Assembly (NCBI RefSeq): GCF_900177705.1
Contig: NZ_FXBA01000002.1
Coordinates: 1-64,000, forward strand
Reading direction: 5' to 3'
DNA: 64,000 nucleotides
Source: Fibrobacter sp. UWB15
GTDB taxonomy: Bacteria > Fibrobacterota > Fibrobacteria > Fibrobacterales > Fibrobacteraceae
A program made the translations under genes and the position numbers. The number at the start of each line of letters is the position of its first letter. The first letter of the stretch is position 1. Below, in pieces: positions 27,558 to 35,853 of the stretch. Below the pieces are notes generated by a model. That model was not told where the DNA came from and searched no databases. It saw nothing but the letters and a program-made list of their open reading frames with translations.

Positions 27558-28868
27558 ATGAATTACATCATTGCGAGTGTAACGAAGCAATCCATCTTCT
27601 TGACATTTTCCATTCTTCTAGCCCTGCTTGCAGCATGTGGCGATGAATCCTCTTCTTCTGTTTCGCCGGAACCTCGCCACTGCGAGGAACAGAGCGATGA
27701 CTGCGACGATACCAGCTCTAGTAGCGGTGATGTTTCCAAAAATTCTTCTAGCTCGCAAAAGAGCGCCGATAAGGGCAAGTCTTCTTCGTCGGTAGAAAAG
27801 TCGAAGTCCTCTTCTAGCGAAGGTAAGGTCGCCTCTTCGTCTTCTAAAAAAGACGAAAATTCTAGTTCTTCAGTAGAAAAGGCGAAGGAATCCAGTTCCT
27901 CGGTAAAGCCGTCTTCTTCTTCGGAAGCCAAGTCCAGCAGCAGCGAAGAAACGAAAACTTCTTCATCAAGTGGCGTTTTTGACGTAAACGCTCCCTGTAC
28001 TTATGGAGATGTTTATGTAGAAGAAGTTGATGGTGAGAAGCGGGCTTACATTTGTTACGAAGATGGGTGGAAAAGATATATTCCGAAGTCTTCCTCTAGT
28101 TCCACACCCAAGAGCAGCAGCAGCCGGGGCTATGACTCTTTGCCGAGTCCGTTGCACTATAATATGAGCTATGGTGAGTTCACGGATACTCGTGATGGTA
28201 CAAAGTACGCCACAATCGATATCGATAACAAGTACGGCCCCGATAGTGTGCGCCTTGCCTTTACCGTGTTTGCCCAGAATCTTAAGTATCACGACAAGAT
28301 GGTTCTCGGTACAGAAGAGCAGGATGACGATACGAAGGTCGAAATGTACTGTTACAATGACAGTATCGAGTATTGCAATGACTGGTGGGGCGGTCTGTAC
28401 CAGTGGGCAGAAATGATGGCTCTGCCTTATGAGTGTAATAGCAAAAATTGTGCCGACTTGATTGACCCCGATGGAGATGGGTTCCACCAGGGAATTTGCC
28501 CGAAGGGGTGGCATTTGCTTTCTGAAAGAGAAATGCTTGCTGCATCTTATGCTTCTGGCGTTGGCGTAAGTGAAATTGAAAGATCAAATACTATAAAATC
28601 GGAAATTTCCTTTTCGTTGGTCGGAGGAAGAAATCTTACGGGAATGAGCTTGATTGCGACCGGCTATCGGTTGAATGAAATGGATGGAAATAAATTGGTT
28701 GTGTTCGATCACCTTAATAAGGGTACATATTTTGATTTTCCTGCAGAATATGAGGCCGTGAATGCCGCTACATGTAGAGGTGGAGCAGTGTATTCAAATA
28801 ATGCGTATTTGGCGATGGGTGATCAAAAAAGATACGGCGTTTCCGTTCGCTGCGTAAAGGACTATTAA
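27558..28868 (+). CDS. Lipoprotein with Fibrobacter major paralogous domain
   Basis: 436 residues. A lipoprotein signal ends at LLAACGDESS. Then comes a poly-Ser linker of about 110 residues (SSSSVEK, SSSSE and similar), a small Cys-containing segment (PCTYGDVYVEE), a second short Ser linker, and a C-terminal domain of about 230 residues with FAQNLKYHDK, WGGLYQWAEMM, CPKGWHLLSEREM and SVRCVKDY. This is the pattern of the Fibrobacter succinogenes major paralogous domain, function unknown, found in many surface proteins of this group. The start has GGAGG four bases upstream. Codons 4-13 of the signal peptide and a linker part near residue 41 coincide with short palindromic repeat sequence. Confidence 0.9.
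   Translation: MNYIIASVTKQSIFLTFSILLALLAACGDESSSSVSPEPRHCEEQSDDCDDTSSSSGDVSKNSSSSQKSADKGKSSSSVEKSKSSSSEGKVASSSSKKDENSSSSVEKAKESSSSVKPSSSSEAKSSSSEETKTSSSSGVFDVNAPCTYGDVYVEEVDGEKRAYICYEDGWKRYIPKSSSSSTPKSSSSRGYDSLPSPLHYNMSYGEFTDTRDGTKYATIDIDNKYGPDSVRLAFTVFAQNLKYHDKMVLGTEEQDDDTKVEMYCYNDSIEYCNDWWGGLYQWAEMMALPYECNSKNCADLIDPDGDGFHQGICPKGWHLLSEREMLAASYASGVGVSEIERSNTIKSEISFSLVGGRNLTGMSLIATGYRLNEMDGNKLVVFDHLNKGTYFDFPAEYEAVNAATCRGGAVYSNNAYLAMGDQKRYGVSVRCVKDY
27569..27594 (+). repeat. Palindromic short repeat in frame inside a signal peptide
   Basis: CATTGCGAG...GAAGCAATCCA, the form of a dispersed palindromic repeat (compare 35931-35962 and 41721-41757). It encodes IIASVTKQSI at the N-terminus of the lipoprotein. 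A weaker related stretch (CACTGCGAGGAAC...) lies at 27678-27709 and encodes HCEEQSDDCDD. Confidence 0.6.
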
Positions 28869-28919
28869 TTCTCACCGCCTTCTTTAGGCCTAAAATCAAA
28901 AAAAGTTTAACAAAAAATA

Positions 28920-28943
28920 GAGATTCCGCTGAGGGGCGGAATC
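28920..28943. promoter_or_regulatory. Hairpin upstream of the LEPR mini-ORF
   Basis: A perfect 9-bp inverted repeat (AGATTCCGC / GCGGAATCT) with a 6-base loop, two bases before the AGGAG of the 27-residue ORF. It may terminate the lipoprotein transcript, though no T-run follows on the plus strand, or it may sit in the leader of the mini-ORF. Confidence 0.4.
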
Positions 28944-28957
28944 TTAGGAGTTCTTCT

Positions 28958-29041
28958 ATGTCCAACAACAAAAAAAACAACAAGAATAAGAAAAATCGTA
29001 AAAATTTCACTCTTGAAGCTCTTGAACCGCGCCTGCACTAA
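28958..29041 (+). CDS. 27-residue ORF with LEPR motif
   Basis: A good AGGAG lies eight bases before this ATG. The product is Asn/Lys-rich (MSNNKKNNKNKKN...) and ends FTLEALEPRLH. The LEALEPR core is the hallmark of LEPR-XLL domains, short N-terminal segments of very large secreted surface proteins, where it is normally followed by leucines and a long protein. Here a TAA follows after LH. It may be the remnant of such a protein, the victim of a frameshift, or a real small peptide. No continuation was recognised in any frame downstream. Confidence 0.5.
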   Translation: MSNNKKNNKNKKNRKNFTLEALEPRLH

Positions 29042-29428
29042 ATCGACGGCGAATGCCTGGCCGCTAAGCATTTTTCTCGGATGGGAAAGGATATTCCACC
29101 TTGGTGGCCATGCGCACTAAGCAACAAGTTGCTAAGTGCTGTCCGCTCGGCTCTGCGGCCGGGAAGACAAGTAAGAAGAATAACGCTTGGCCAACCAATA
29201 AAAAGCGTCGGCCAAGGAAAGGGAGGGTGCAGGGAGGGAACCGTGCGGCCTTCGCAACTCCGAGCTGGGTTCCCTCCCGCATTATCGGGATTTTAAGGGC
29301 AGAGCCCTTAGGCGAGGGGGTGCTGGAAGACCCGGCACGGGGCTGCAAGCAGGGGGAGGCGTCCCCCTTCTTGCAATAAACAAGCCCATTCTTCCCGTAA
29401 ATAATGTATATTGTAAATAGAGCATCAA
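29042..29428. other. GC-rich hairpin-dense non-coding stretch
   Basis: There is no convincing gene here; the short ORFs present have no binding site or recognisable family. It holds a series of inverted repeats: CCACC/GGTGG (29096-29107), a 12-bp stem with one mismatch (29114-29139), CTTGGCC/GGCCAAG (29186-29216), a perfect 11-bp GGGAGGGAACC stem (29232-29278), TAAGGGC/GCCCTTA (29294-29310), and a composite stem with AGGGGGA/TCCCCCT (29345-29374). Composition is GC-rich compared with the flanks. It may be a structured RNA or a decayed cluster of palindromic repeats. Confidence 0.55.
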
Positions 29429-29713
29429 ATGAACTTGCCGATAAACATAATACACCAGATAGAGACCTTTGCCAAGGAATGTTTCCTTGACCGCGTTATT
29501 CTATTTGGTTCTAGGGCTCGAGGTACAAACCGCGAACGCAGTGATATTGACCTCGCGGTGTCCGGCGGCAATCTGGCCCGTTTTGAGGAACTGCTTGAAG
29601 AAAAAGCAGACACCTTGCTTTCGTTCGATGTAATTAACATGGACGGAGTTGCTTCAAGAAAATTGAAAGACAACATCCAGCGCGAGGGAGTCCTGCTTTA
29701 TGCAAAAGTTTGA
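29429..29713 (+). CDS. Minimal nucleotidyltransferase (MNT) of a MNT/HEPN pair
   Basis: 94 residues. It has the nucleotidyltransferase motif GSRARG followed by SDIDLAV, with the two metal-binding Asp residues, and a third acidic strand (LLSFDVIN). Stand-alone MNT proteins pair with HEPN-type proteins; in characterised cases the MNT modifies the HEPN toxin as an antitoxin by adding nucleotides. The gene overlaps the next one by 14 bases. No strong binding site precedes the ATG. Confidence 0.88.
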   Translation: MNLPINIIHQIETFAKECFLDRVILFGSRARGTNRERSDIDLAVSGGNLARFEELLEEKADTLLSFDVINMDGVASRKLKDNIQREGVLLYAKV

Positions 29714-30101
29714 CAACTTTGTTGCATGTTTTGACGTGCTGAAAAACTCCAATCGCGATATGGCAAAAAGCGATGAAATTTATCGTACTGGTGTTATCGG
29801 ACAATTTAGTCTCGCTTTTGAGTTGTCATGGAAAACTTTACAAGAAGTTATGCGAGCCCACGCCATTAACGAAGCCGAGAACGGTTCTCCGCGCGAAATC
29901 CTCAAGGCTGGTTTCAAGTATAATTTCATTGATGATGAGCAAACCTGGTTGCAAATGTTAAAAGACCGAAACTCCGCAACGCATGTCTATGACGAAGAAG
30001 CGTTTGAGGCTGTGCTAAATCGAGTTTACGACAGCTACATCAACGCTTTCGAACACTTCTCCGAAAAGATGCTCGTCAAAATTGAAGAATTGAAAGATTA
30101 A
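29700..30101 (+). CDS. HEPN-like nucleotidyltransferase substrate-binding protein (HI0074 type)
   Basis: 133 residues, all helical. It resembles the HI0074/NTase substrate-binding family: FSLAFELSWKTLQEVM, SPREILKAGF and the RNSATHVY motif (Arg then His.Tyr), the HEPN-type RNase-like signature R...H. It directly follows and overlaps the MNT gene. The pair is likely either a toxin-antitoxin module or a two-subunit nucleotidyltransferase. Confidence 0.88.
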   Translation: MQKFDNFVACFDVLKNSNRDMAKSDEIYRTGVIGQFSLAFELSWKTLQEVMRAHAINEAENGSPREILKAGFKYNFIDDEQTWLQMLKDRNSATHVYDEEAFEAVLNRVYDSYINAFEHFSEKMLVKIEELKD

Positions 30102-30175
30102 ATCGCCGAGTGGAATTCGCCTTCGCGCTCTGGAAACGCGTTCAGGCCGAATGATTTTAACTACATTTACCGTAA

Positions 30176-31594
30176 ATGACCGAAGTCGAAGAACAGGAAG
30201 AATACGAAGTTCGCATCGGGGCGTTCAATGGCCCGATGGACTTGCTGGTGTATCTTGTTCAGAAGAAGGAAGTTCCGCTCGAACAGATTTCGATTGCCGA
30301 AATTGCGGACCAGTTTTTAAAGTGGGTGAACGAGTACGAGGGTACCGACCTGTCGAAGGCGGGCGACTTCTTGTACATGGCGAGCCGCCTGATGGCCTTA
30401 AAAGTGCAGGAACTTTTGCCGGCCGAACAGCGTGACCCCGAGATGGAAGCGGAATACAACGAAGACCGCGAACAGCTCATGAAGGAAATGCTGGAATACC
30501 AGCGCTTCAAGCAAGTCGCGAGCGGCCTCCAGGAAATGGAAAGCGAAAACTTCGGTACGTATTCCCGCGGACGCCTCGAAAAAACGCAGACCGACGAAGA
30601 GACTTTGGCCGACGCAAACATCTGGCAGCTTTTCCGCGCTTACCAGAAGAGCCTGAAGACCAAGATTTCGGAAACGATTCACCACATCGAACTCGACTAC
30701 GTGACCATTCAGGACCGTCAGCAGGCAATCAACAATTATCTTGCGGTGAATGGCCGCGCCCTGTTCGAAGACTTGCTTGACAACGATTCTCACCCGATTG
30801 TCGCGGCAGTGACCTTCATGGCCATGCTCGAGATGATCAAGACGGACGAAATCGTGTTCCGCCAGAGCGAACTGTTTGGTCCAATTTGGATTTACCGCAA
30901 GAAGAACAACGCCGACTACGCCGAAGAAATGGCGCACGAGACCGTATTCTTCAGCAAAGATCCGGACGTGAAGCCGGGCCTTGTGGAAGCGATTCGCAAC
31001 CAGGCGATTGCTCGCTCCAAGGAGCAGACCGTGGGCGACTTGGCCGCGGTGATGCGCGAGGCCGTGCTGTGGACGGAACGCGGACGGAACGTGAGCGACG
31101 ACGATTTGACCGCCATGCTCGAAGGTCGCGAAGACTTGAGCGAAGTGCAAGAAAACCCGTTCGCCGAGATGATGAAGGAAGACGAGGCGACAGAGAATGC
31201 CCAGGCTTCTGCGGAAGGTGCGCAGGCCCCGGCAGAAGGAACCGCGCAGGTTGTTGAATCTGCTCCCGAAACAAGCGCGCCGACAACTGAAACGGTTGCG
31301 GAAGAAACAAGCGCGCCCGTCGAAGAAACTCCGGTGGAAGAAAATGAGGAATGGAGCGCTTCGTTGTCTACGACTCCTCGCGATGACGTGAGCGAAGAAC
31401 CTGTCGACGCCTCGATCGAGCCTGCAGAAGAAATCTCCTCTGAAGAGCCGCAGCCCGCTGACAACATGACGGACGAAGAATTCGAAGCGTTCATGAAAAA
31501 AGCCCAGGCGTTCTATGACTCCCAGGCTAATGAAAATTCTGATTCAGACGACGATGACGATTTCCCGTCTATAGAGGTTCATACTAATGACTAG
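30176..31594 (+). CDS. scpA: Segregation and condensation protein A (ScpA) with long acidic tail
   Basis: 472 residues. The first 245 or so match ScpA, the kleisin that bridges the SMC heads: FNGPMDLLVYLVQKKEVPL, then DFLYMASRLMALKV and a C-terminal winged-helix region (about 195-250, ALFEDLLDNDSHPIV..TFMAMLEM). The family is usually about 250 residues; here about 200 more follow, Glu/Pro/Ala/Ser/Thr-rich and acidic, ending with a Ser-Asp run (SDSDDDDDF). Translation probably starts at the ATG at 30176, which has no clear Shine-Dalgarno. scpB is not adjacent. Confidence 0.9.
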   Translation: MTEVEEQEEYEVRIGAFNGPMDLLVYLVQKKEVPLEQISIAEIADQFLKWVNEYEGTDLSKAGDFLYMASRLMALKVQELLPAEQRDPEMEAEYNEDREQLMKEMLEYQRFKQVASGLQEMESENFGTYSRGRLEKTQTDEETLADANIWQLFRAYQKSLKTKISETIHHIELDYVTIQDRQQAINNYLAVNGRALFEDLLDNDSHPIVAAVTFMAMLEMIKTDEIVFRQSELFGPIWIYRKKNNADYAEEMAHETVFFSKDPDVKPGLVEAIRNQAIARSKEQTVGDLAAVMREAVLWTERGRNVSDDDLTAMLEGREDLSEVQENPFAEMMKEDEATENAQASAEGAQAPAEGTAQVVESAPETSAPTTETVAEETSAPVEETPVEENEEWSASLSTTPRDDVSEEPVDASIEPAEEISSEEPQPADNMTDEEFEAFMKKAQAFYDSQANENSDSDDDDDFPSIEVHTND

Positions 31595-31597
31595 GAG

Positions 31598-31618
31598 ATC
31601 CCGGGTCAAGCCCGGGAT
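31598..31618. repeat. Palindrome between scpA and the peptidase
   Basis: Perfect 8-bp inverted repeat ATCCCGGG / CCCGGGAT with a 5-base loop, followed by GACA, so that the minus strand reads TGTCATCCCGGG. This is a common form of short intergenic repeat and shares its TGTCATC end with the element at 19242. It lies between convergent genes and may act as a terminator. Confidence 0.5.
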
Positions 31619-31630
31619 GACAATAGAAGA

Positions 31631-32344
31631 CTAGTCTCGCCGACCGCCGATAAGTCCGGCTCGGTACGCCCAATAAAGCAACTGCATAATGGAACCGATG
31701 GCGGCTGCCACGTAGGTAAGCCCTGCGGCAAACAGCACTCCCGAAACCGTATTGTATTCGCGGCCCTGCGCCACGATGTCGAGGCGAGCAAGCACCTTTT
31801 TGGCGCGGGAAGAAGCATCGAATTCCACCGGCACGGTCACCAGCGTAAAGAGTGTCGCGATACCGAACAGCAGCACACCCGCCACGGCGAGCGAATAGCC
31901 GAGCGCACGGCCCGCACTCATCAGGATGATGCCAAGAATCACAAGCCACGGGCCAAGATTCGAGCCAAGGTTTGCGGCAGGCACAATAAACGAACGCAGC
32001 CACAGCGGGAAATACCCCTGCGCATGCTGAATGGCGTGGCCCACTTCGTGAGCGGCAACGCCCGCGGCAGATGCATTGCGGCCGTTATAGACTTCGGGCG
32101 ACAAGTTCAGAGTCTTGTTCAGCGGATTGTAATGGTCCGACAAGAACCCGTGATGCTGCAGCACCTTCACGTCGGTAATGCCCGCATCCATGAGAATTGC
32201 CTTCGCCACATCGGCACCGGTAAGGCCGCTCGAAATGCCGACCTTCTGGCCAGCGTTAAAACGGGACTTGACCATCCAGGAAACGCTACCAGACAAAGCG
32301 AGCGTCACCAGGAGAATCATCATGTATAAAGGATCGAACATCAT
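31631..32344 (-). CDS. Membrane zinc metallopeptidase (YugP type)
   Basis: 237 residues. An N-terminal membrane segment is followed by the zinc motif HEVGH (in AAHEVGHAIQH, about residue 100-110), more membrane helices (about 125-180) and a C-terminal helix. This matches the YugP family of neutral zinc metallopeptidases; physiological substrates are unknown. There are two adjacent ATG codons; the first has AGAGG seven bases upstream. It lies 29 bases after the second ABC-2 permease in the same direction. Confidence 0.88.
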   Translation of the reverse strand: MMFDPLYMMILLVTLALSGSVSWMVKSRFNAGQKVGISSGLTGADVAKAILMDAGITDVKVLQHHGFLSDHYNPLNKTLNLSPEVYNGRNASAAGVAAHEVGHAIQHAQGYFPLWLRSFIVPAANLGSNLGPWLVILGIILMSAGRALGYSLAVAGVLLFGIATLFTLVTVPVEFDASSRAKKVLARLDIVAQGREYNTVSGVLFAAGLTYVAAAIGSIMQLLYWAYRAGLIGGRRD

Positions 32345-32373
32345 AAAAATACCTCTAATCGTAATATACAAAA

Positions 32374-33564
32374 TTACATATCGCCGGTTTTCAGTTTGCT
32401 ACCGTCGCGGAGGTTGGTAAGCACGAGCCCGAGCAACAGGTAGAATACCGCCTGCATCGCAAGCGGCAACAGAAGCGATGCCGCATCGTAAATGTCGGCG
32501 CCGCGCTGCTCAATGGCAAGCCATGCCGGAATGGCAAACGTCGAGGGCAACAAGCAAGAGAAACCCTTCATCCACGTCGGAATCAGTTCGGTGGGCCAGC
32601 TAAAGTTCGAAAGGAACAGAATCGGAATGCTCATGTACAGGAACAGCTGCATGCTCGTTTCGCGGCGCAAGAACACCTGCGAAAGTACCATCCCGAAGTT
32701 GATGACCGAAAACAGGAACACGATTGCAAAAGCCACCATCGGCAAAATTTCGCCACGGCGCGGAAAATCGAACACGTTGTACACTACAAAGTGGTAGAAC
32801 AGGATAAAGCTGCAGTAATGCAAGAAGTACGCAAGCGAACGCCCAAAGTAACGGTAAGGCATCAACTCGTTTTCGACAGAACTGTCGCGTTGCAACTTGC
32901 GGAACTTGCGGTGAGCACGGGCACCGCCCAGAATGCAGATGCCAATCACAAGCGTCTGCTGCAAAATCAGCACCAACACGCTCGGCACCACATAATTCGA
33001 ATAGCTACCCGTGTTGTTGTACATGGTCTGCACGCTGATGGGTATCGGGTCGCGCATGGCAATCGCCTTGGCCGCCGGAACTTTTTTGCCGAGGGCTATT
33101 CGCTTGACTTTGGTGGTAGCCCCAACAGTCAATGCGCATGTGGTAAATGCGGTTCCAATATTGCCGTGAAGCATCACGTAGGCACCGTGCGTAAACACGT
33201 TCACGTTCGTCTTGCCACCGTTACGGAGCGTTTTCTCCATGTCTTTGGGAATCACCATGAAACCGTAGATTTTTTCTTCGGCCATGGCCTGTTCCGCTTC
33301 GCGGATATCCGAAAACACATAGCGCACATCAATCTGCTGGGCTGCGGCAGACATCTGCGTGAGTTCGCGCGACATGACAGTATGATCTAAATCTACCACG
33401 GCCACAGGCACATCTGTTGCCGTCTGTTTCATGTAAGGCGTCGGGTAATAGAAGGCGTAAAGCAAGCCCGCCACCACCAGCAACAGTACCGCCGCAGGGT
33501 CGGTGTAAAAAAGCTTCCATTCGGCAAACGCCACCTTAAAAAGTCGCTTAAAGAGGTCAATCAT
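32374..33564 (-). CDS. ABC-2-type permease subunit
   Basis: About 396 residues. An N-terminal helix (LLLVVAGLLYAFYY) is followed by a large extracytoplasmic domain (about 45-180, with VPVAVVDLDHT) and five or six helices in the C-terminal half. This is the YhhJ/YbhR ABC-2 topology. The start is the ATG with AGGAGG five bases upstream; it overlaps the upstream permease gene by 8 bases. No ATP-binding gene lies in this operon. Confidence 0.88.
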   Translation of the reverse strand: MIDLFKRLFKVAFAEWKLFYTDPAAVLLLVVAGLLYAFYYPTPYMKQTATDVPVAVVDLDHTVMSRELTQMSAAAQQIDVRYVFSDIREAEQAMAEEKIYGFMVIPKDMEKTLRNGGKTNVNVFTHGAYVMLHGNIGTAFTTCALTVGATTKVKRIALGKKVPAAKAIAMRDPIPISVQTMYNNTGSYSNYVVPSVLVLILQQTLVIGICILGGARAHRKFRKLQRDSSVENELMPYRYFGRSLAYFLHYCSFILFYHFVVYNVFDFPRRGEILPMVAFAIVFLFSVINFGMVLSQVFLRRETSMQLFLYMSIPILFLSNFSWPTELIPTWMKGFSCLLPSTFAIPAWLAIEQRGADIYDAASLLLPLAMQAVFYLLLGLVLTNLRDGSKLKTGDM

Positions 33565-34822
33565 TTTTGCCTCCTTTATGCAATTTTCTTTTGGCAATTT
33601 CAGATGCGACCGCCTTGCGAATACTCAAATCCGAATAGACGGCGCCGGCAATATTTTTCAGCTTATCCTTCAGGTGCAACTTTTCGCGGGCTTCCCAATC
33701 CGCCTCTTTTTCTTCGGCAACTTTCCAGCGCAAGAACAACAATTTTGAGGCGAGTAGGTGCCAGAACAGCGCCATACATAAAAGGATTGCTATCGATTCC
33801 CAGGCGTGAGCCTTGCCGACCGAGCCCAAGAGCATGGTAGACTGCACCTTTAAAACATGCGTGAGCGGAAGCAGGAAAGCAAAACCGCGCACCACCAAGG
33901 GCATCGCCATCACGGGGAATGTCTGACCCGCAAAGGCAAATGCGGGGCCGGCGATAACGCCCGCCACGCTAGACGACATACGCATGTTGCCTGTAATGCC
34001 CACAAAGGCGGCCCCCGCTCCAGAGCAAGCGAGAAACATCGCCAGCTGCCCTGCAGACACCACCACGAATTCATCGAATGTCATCGGGGTGAGCGCACGG
34101 CGAGCATACGCATACACCGCCACCATCGACAGCCACTGAATCACGACCAGCGGCAAAACTGTCGCAGCGCCAAGCACCACGCGCGAGCCACCCGCAGCCT
34201 GCAAAAATTCGCGGACGCGGTGATCGCGGAACGGAAAACTGAACAGGTACACCGCCGCCAAAATTCCTGCCAAATGGAAAAGTGCCGTCACAAGCCCGAG
34301 CCCTAAAAAACCCTGGTAGTTACCGCTGTTATTGCTCACGGACTTGAGTTCTACATGAATCGGGTCATCCATCTGCTTGGTAAACAGGTCGGCGCCAATC
34401 GTCGAAATCACCGAGCGGATTTCCTTAACTGCAAACGTATTCGTAAGATAATTCTGGCCGCTGGAATACACCGGAATCACGGGCGTTTCAAGCCGCAGCG
34501 CCCGGCGTTCCATGTCGTACGGGAGCACGATAAACGCCTGCAAGTCACCGCGAATCACCGCATGTTCGCATTCGCTACGGTCGTGGCATTCCACCGCGAC
34601 TTCGAGCACGGGGTCTGCACGCAATGCCATTTCGACTTTATCGGCCAGCTGCGAACGGTCTTGCTTTAAAAGGCCAATCGGCACATGCTGAATGATTTCG
34701 GCCGAAAAGAAATTCACCATAAAGACCGATGTCACCACCGGCAAAATCAGGAGCACCAGCCACAACACGATATTGTGACTGATATAGATTTTGCGAATCG
34801 CTCTAAAGAAATCGATAAACAA
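33557..34822 (-). CDS. ABC-2-type permease subunit, partner of the next gene
   Basis: 421 residues, same topology as the following permease: one N-terminal helix (WLVLLILPVVTSVFM), an extracytoplasmic domain, a helical bundle, and a basic cytoplasmic tail (about 360-421) that is Lys/Glu-rich. The start appears to be TTG with AAGG nine bases upstream; no ATG is nearby at the expected place. With the HlyD and TolC genes it forms a tripartite exporter of the YbhFSR type. Confidence 0.82.
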   Translation of the reverse strand: MFIDFFRAIRKIYISHNIVLWLVLLILPVVTSVFMVNFFSAEIIQHVPIGLLKQDRSQLADKVEMALRADPVLEVAVECHDRSECEHAVIRGDLQAFIVLPYDMERRALRLETPVIPVYSSGQNYLTNTFAVKEIRSVISTIGADLFTKQMDDPIHVELKSVSNNSGNYQGFLGLGLVTALFHLAGILAAVYLFSFPFRDHRVREFLQAAGGSRVVLGAATVLPLVVIQWLSMVAVYAYARRALTPMTFDEFVVVSAGQLAMFLACSGAGAAFVGITGNMRMSSSVAGVIAGPAFAFAGQTFPVMAMPLVVRGFAFLLPLTHVLKVQSTMLLGSVGKAHAWESIAILLCMALFWHLLASKLLFLRWKVAEEKEADWEAREKLHLKDKLKNIAGAVYSDLSIRKAVASEIAKRKLHKGGKND

Positions 34823-34833
34823 GGCGCACGACC

Positions 34834-35832
34834 TTACTGAACCTGTTCCATCGGGAAAAGCACGCTCATGCCGGGGCGCAGGTTTTCAATCTTGGTTTTC
34901 GGGCGAAGGCGCACTTCGAAACTTTTGAGGTCAAAGCCGCCGCTTTCCTTGGAGCTGCGCCAGGTGGCGTAATCGCCTACAGACGCAATGTAGCTGACTT
35001 CCATTTCTACGTTCTTGTCGAGCGCCGGAATGAACATGCTGAAAGTCTTGCCCTTGGACACATTCTTGAGCAAGTCTTCGCGCAAGTGGAATACGGCCCA
35101 AGAATCGTCGAGGTCGGTAATGGCGACTACCGGCATGCCGGAGCCCACGACTTCGCCCTCTTCGACCAGTTTCACGGAGACTTCGCCTGCGATGGGGGCG
35201 CGGATTTTCGTTTCTTCGAGGTAGGCGTCGACCTCGGCGTTGGCGCCCTTCGCCTGCATCACGAGTGCGTTTGCGGCAGCCTTGTCTTCGCTGCGGGCGC
35301 CGGCAAGCGCCTGTTCATACTGGGCCTTGGCGGCGTCGGCAGCAGACTGCGACGCCTTCATCTGGGTTTCGGCTTCGTCGCGCTTCTGGAGCGGGAGCAC
35401 GCCTTCGTTATAGAGTTTCTGCACACGGTCGTAAGTGTTCTTCGCGAGGTTCGCGGCATCTTGCGCGCGCGAGGCCATGGCCTTGAGGGCCGTAATATCT
35501 TCGGAGCGGGCACCATTTTTAGCCTTGTTCGCCTGAGCGCGAGCCGCACCTAAAGCACCCTGCGCCTGCATTTTCTTGGCTTCAATTTCGGGGCTGCTAA
35601 TAATAGCGACAATGGCATTCTTTTCGACCATGTCGCCTTCGCGGAAGAACAACTGTTCCACGCGACCGGGAACCTTACCCGCCACAAGCACGCGGCGAGC
35701 TTCCATCTGGCCTTGCAAATAGGCGTCGCGAGGTTCAGTTGCGAACTTCTGCAAGGTAACGATACCAAGGCCAATCAGGGCAATCAACGCCAAGACGACC
35801 AAAGTTTTTCCAATCACTTTCATGACGTTCAT
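34834..35832 (-). CDS. HlyD-family membrane fusion protein
   Basis: 332 residues. One N-terminal membrane helix (about 5-28), a split biotinyl-lipoyl domain, a long alpha-helical hairpin (about 85-195, Ala/Lys/Glu-rich) and a beta-barrel end. It should link the inner-membrane permeases to the TolC-like channel. CGGAG lies 8 bases before the first ATG; a second ATG three codons later is also possible. Confidence 0.9.
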   Translation of the reverse strand: MNVMKVIGKTLVVLALIALIGLGIVTLQKFATEPRDAYLQGQMEARRVLVAGKVPGRVEQLFFREGDMVEKNAIVAIISSPEIEAKKMQAQGALGAARAQANKAKNGARSEDITALKAMASRAQDAANLAKNTYDRVQKLYNEGVLPLQKRDEAETQMKASQSAADAAKAQYEQALAGARSEDKAAANALVMQAKGANAEVDAYLEETKIRAPIAGEVSVKLVEEGEVVGSGMPVVAITDLDDSWAVFHLREDLLKNVSKGKTFSMFIPALDKNVEMEVSYIASVGDYATWRSSKESGGFDLKSFEVRLRPKTKIENLRPGMSVLFPMEQVQ

Positions 35833-35853
35833 TCTTTTTCTCCGTTTCTAAAA

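Noticed and set aside
29101-29379. 92-residue frame in the hairpin-rich stretch
   Set aside because: No ribosome binding site, low-complexity Lys/Arg/Gly composition, and the same bases form strong hairpins; treated as non-coding.
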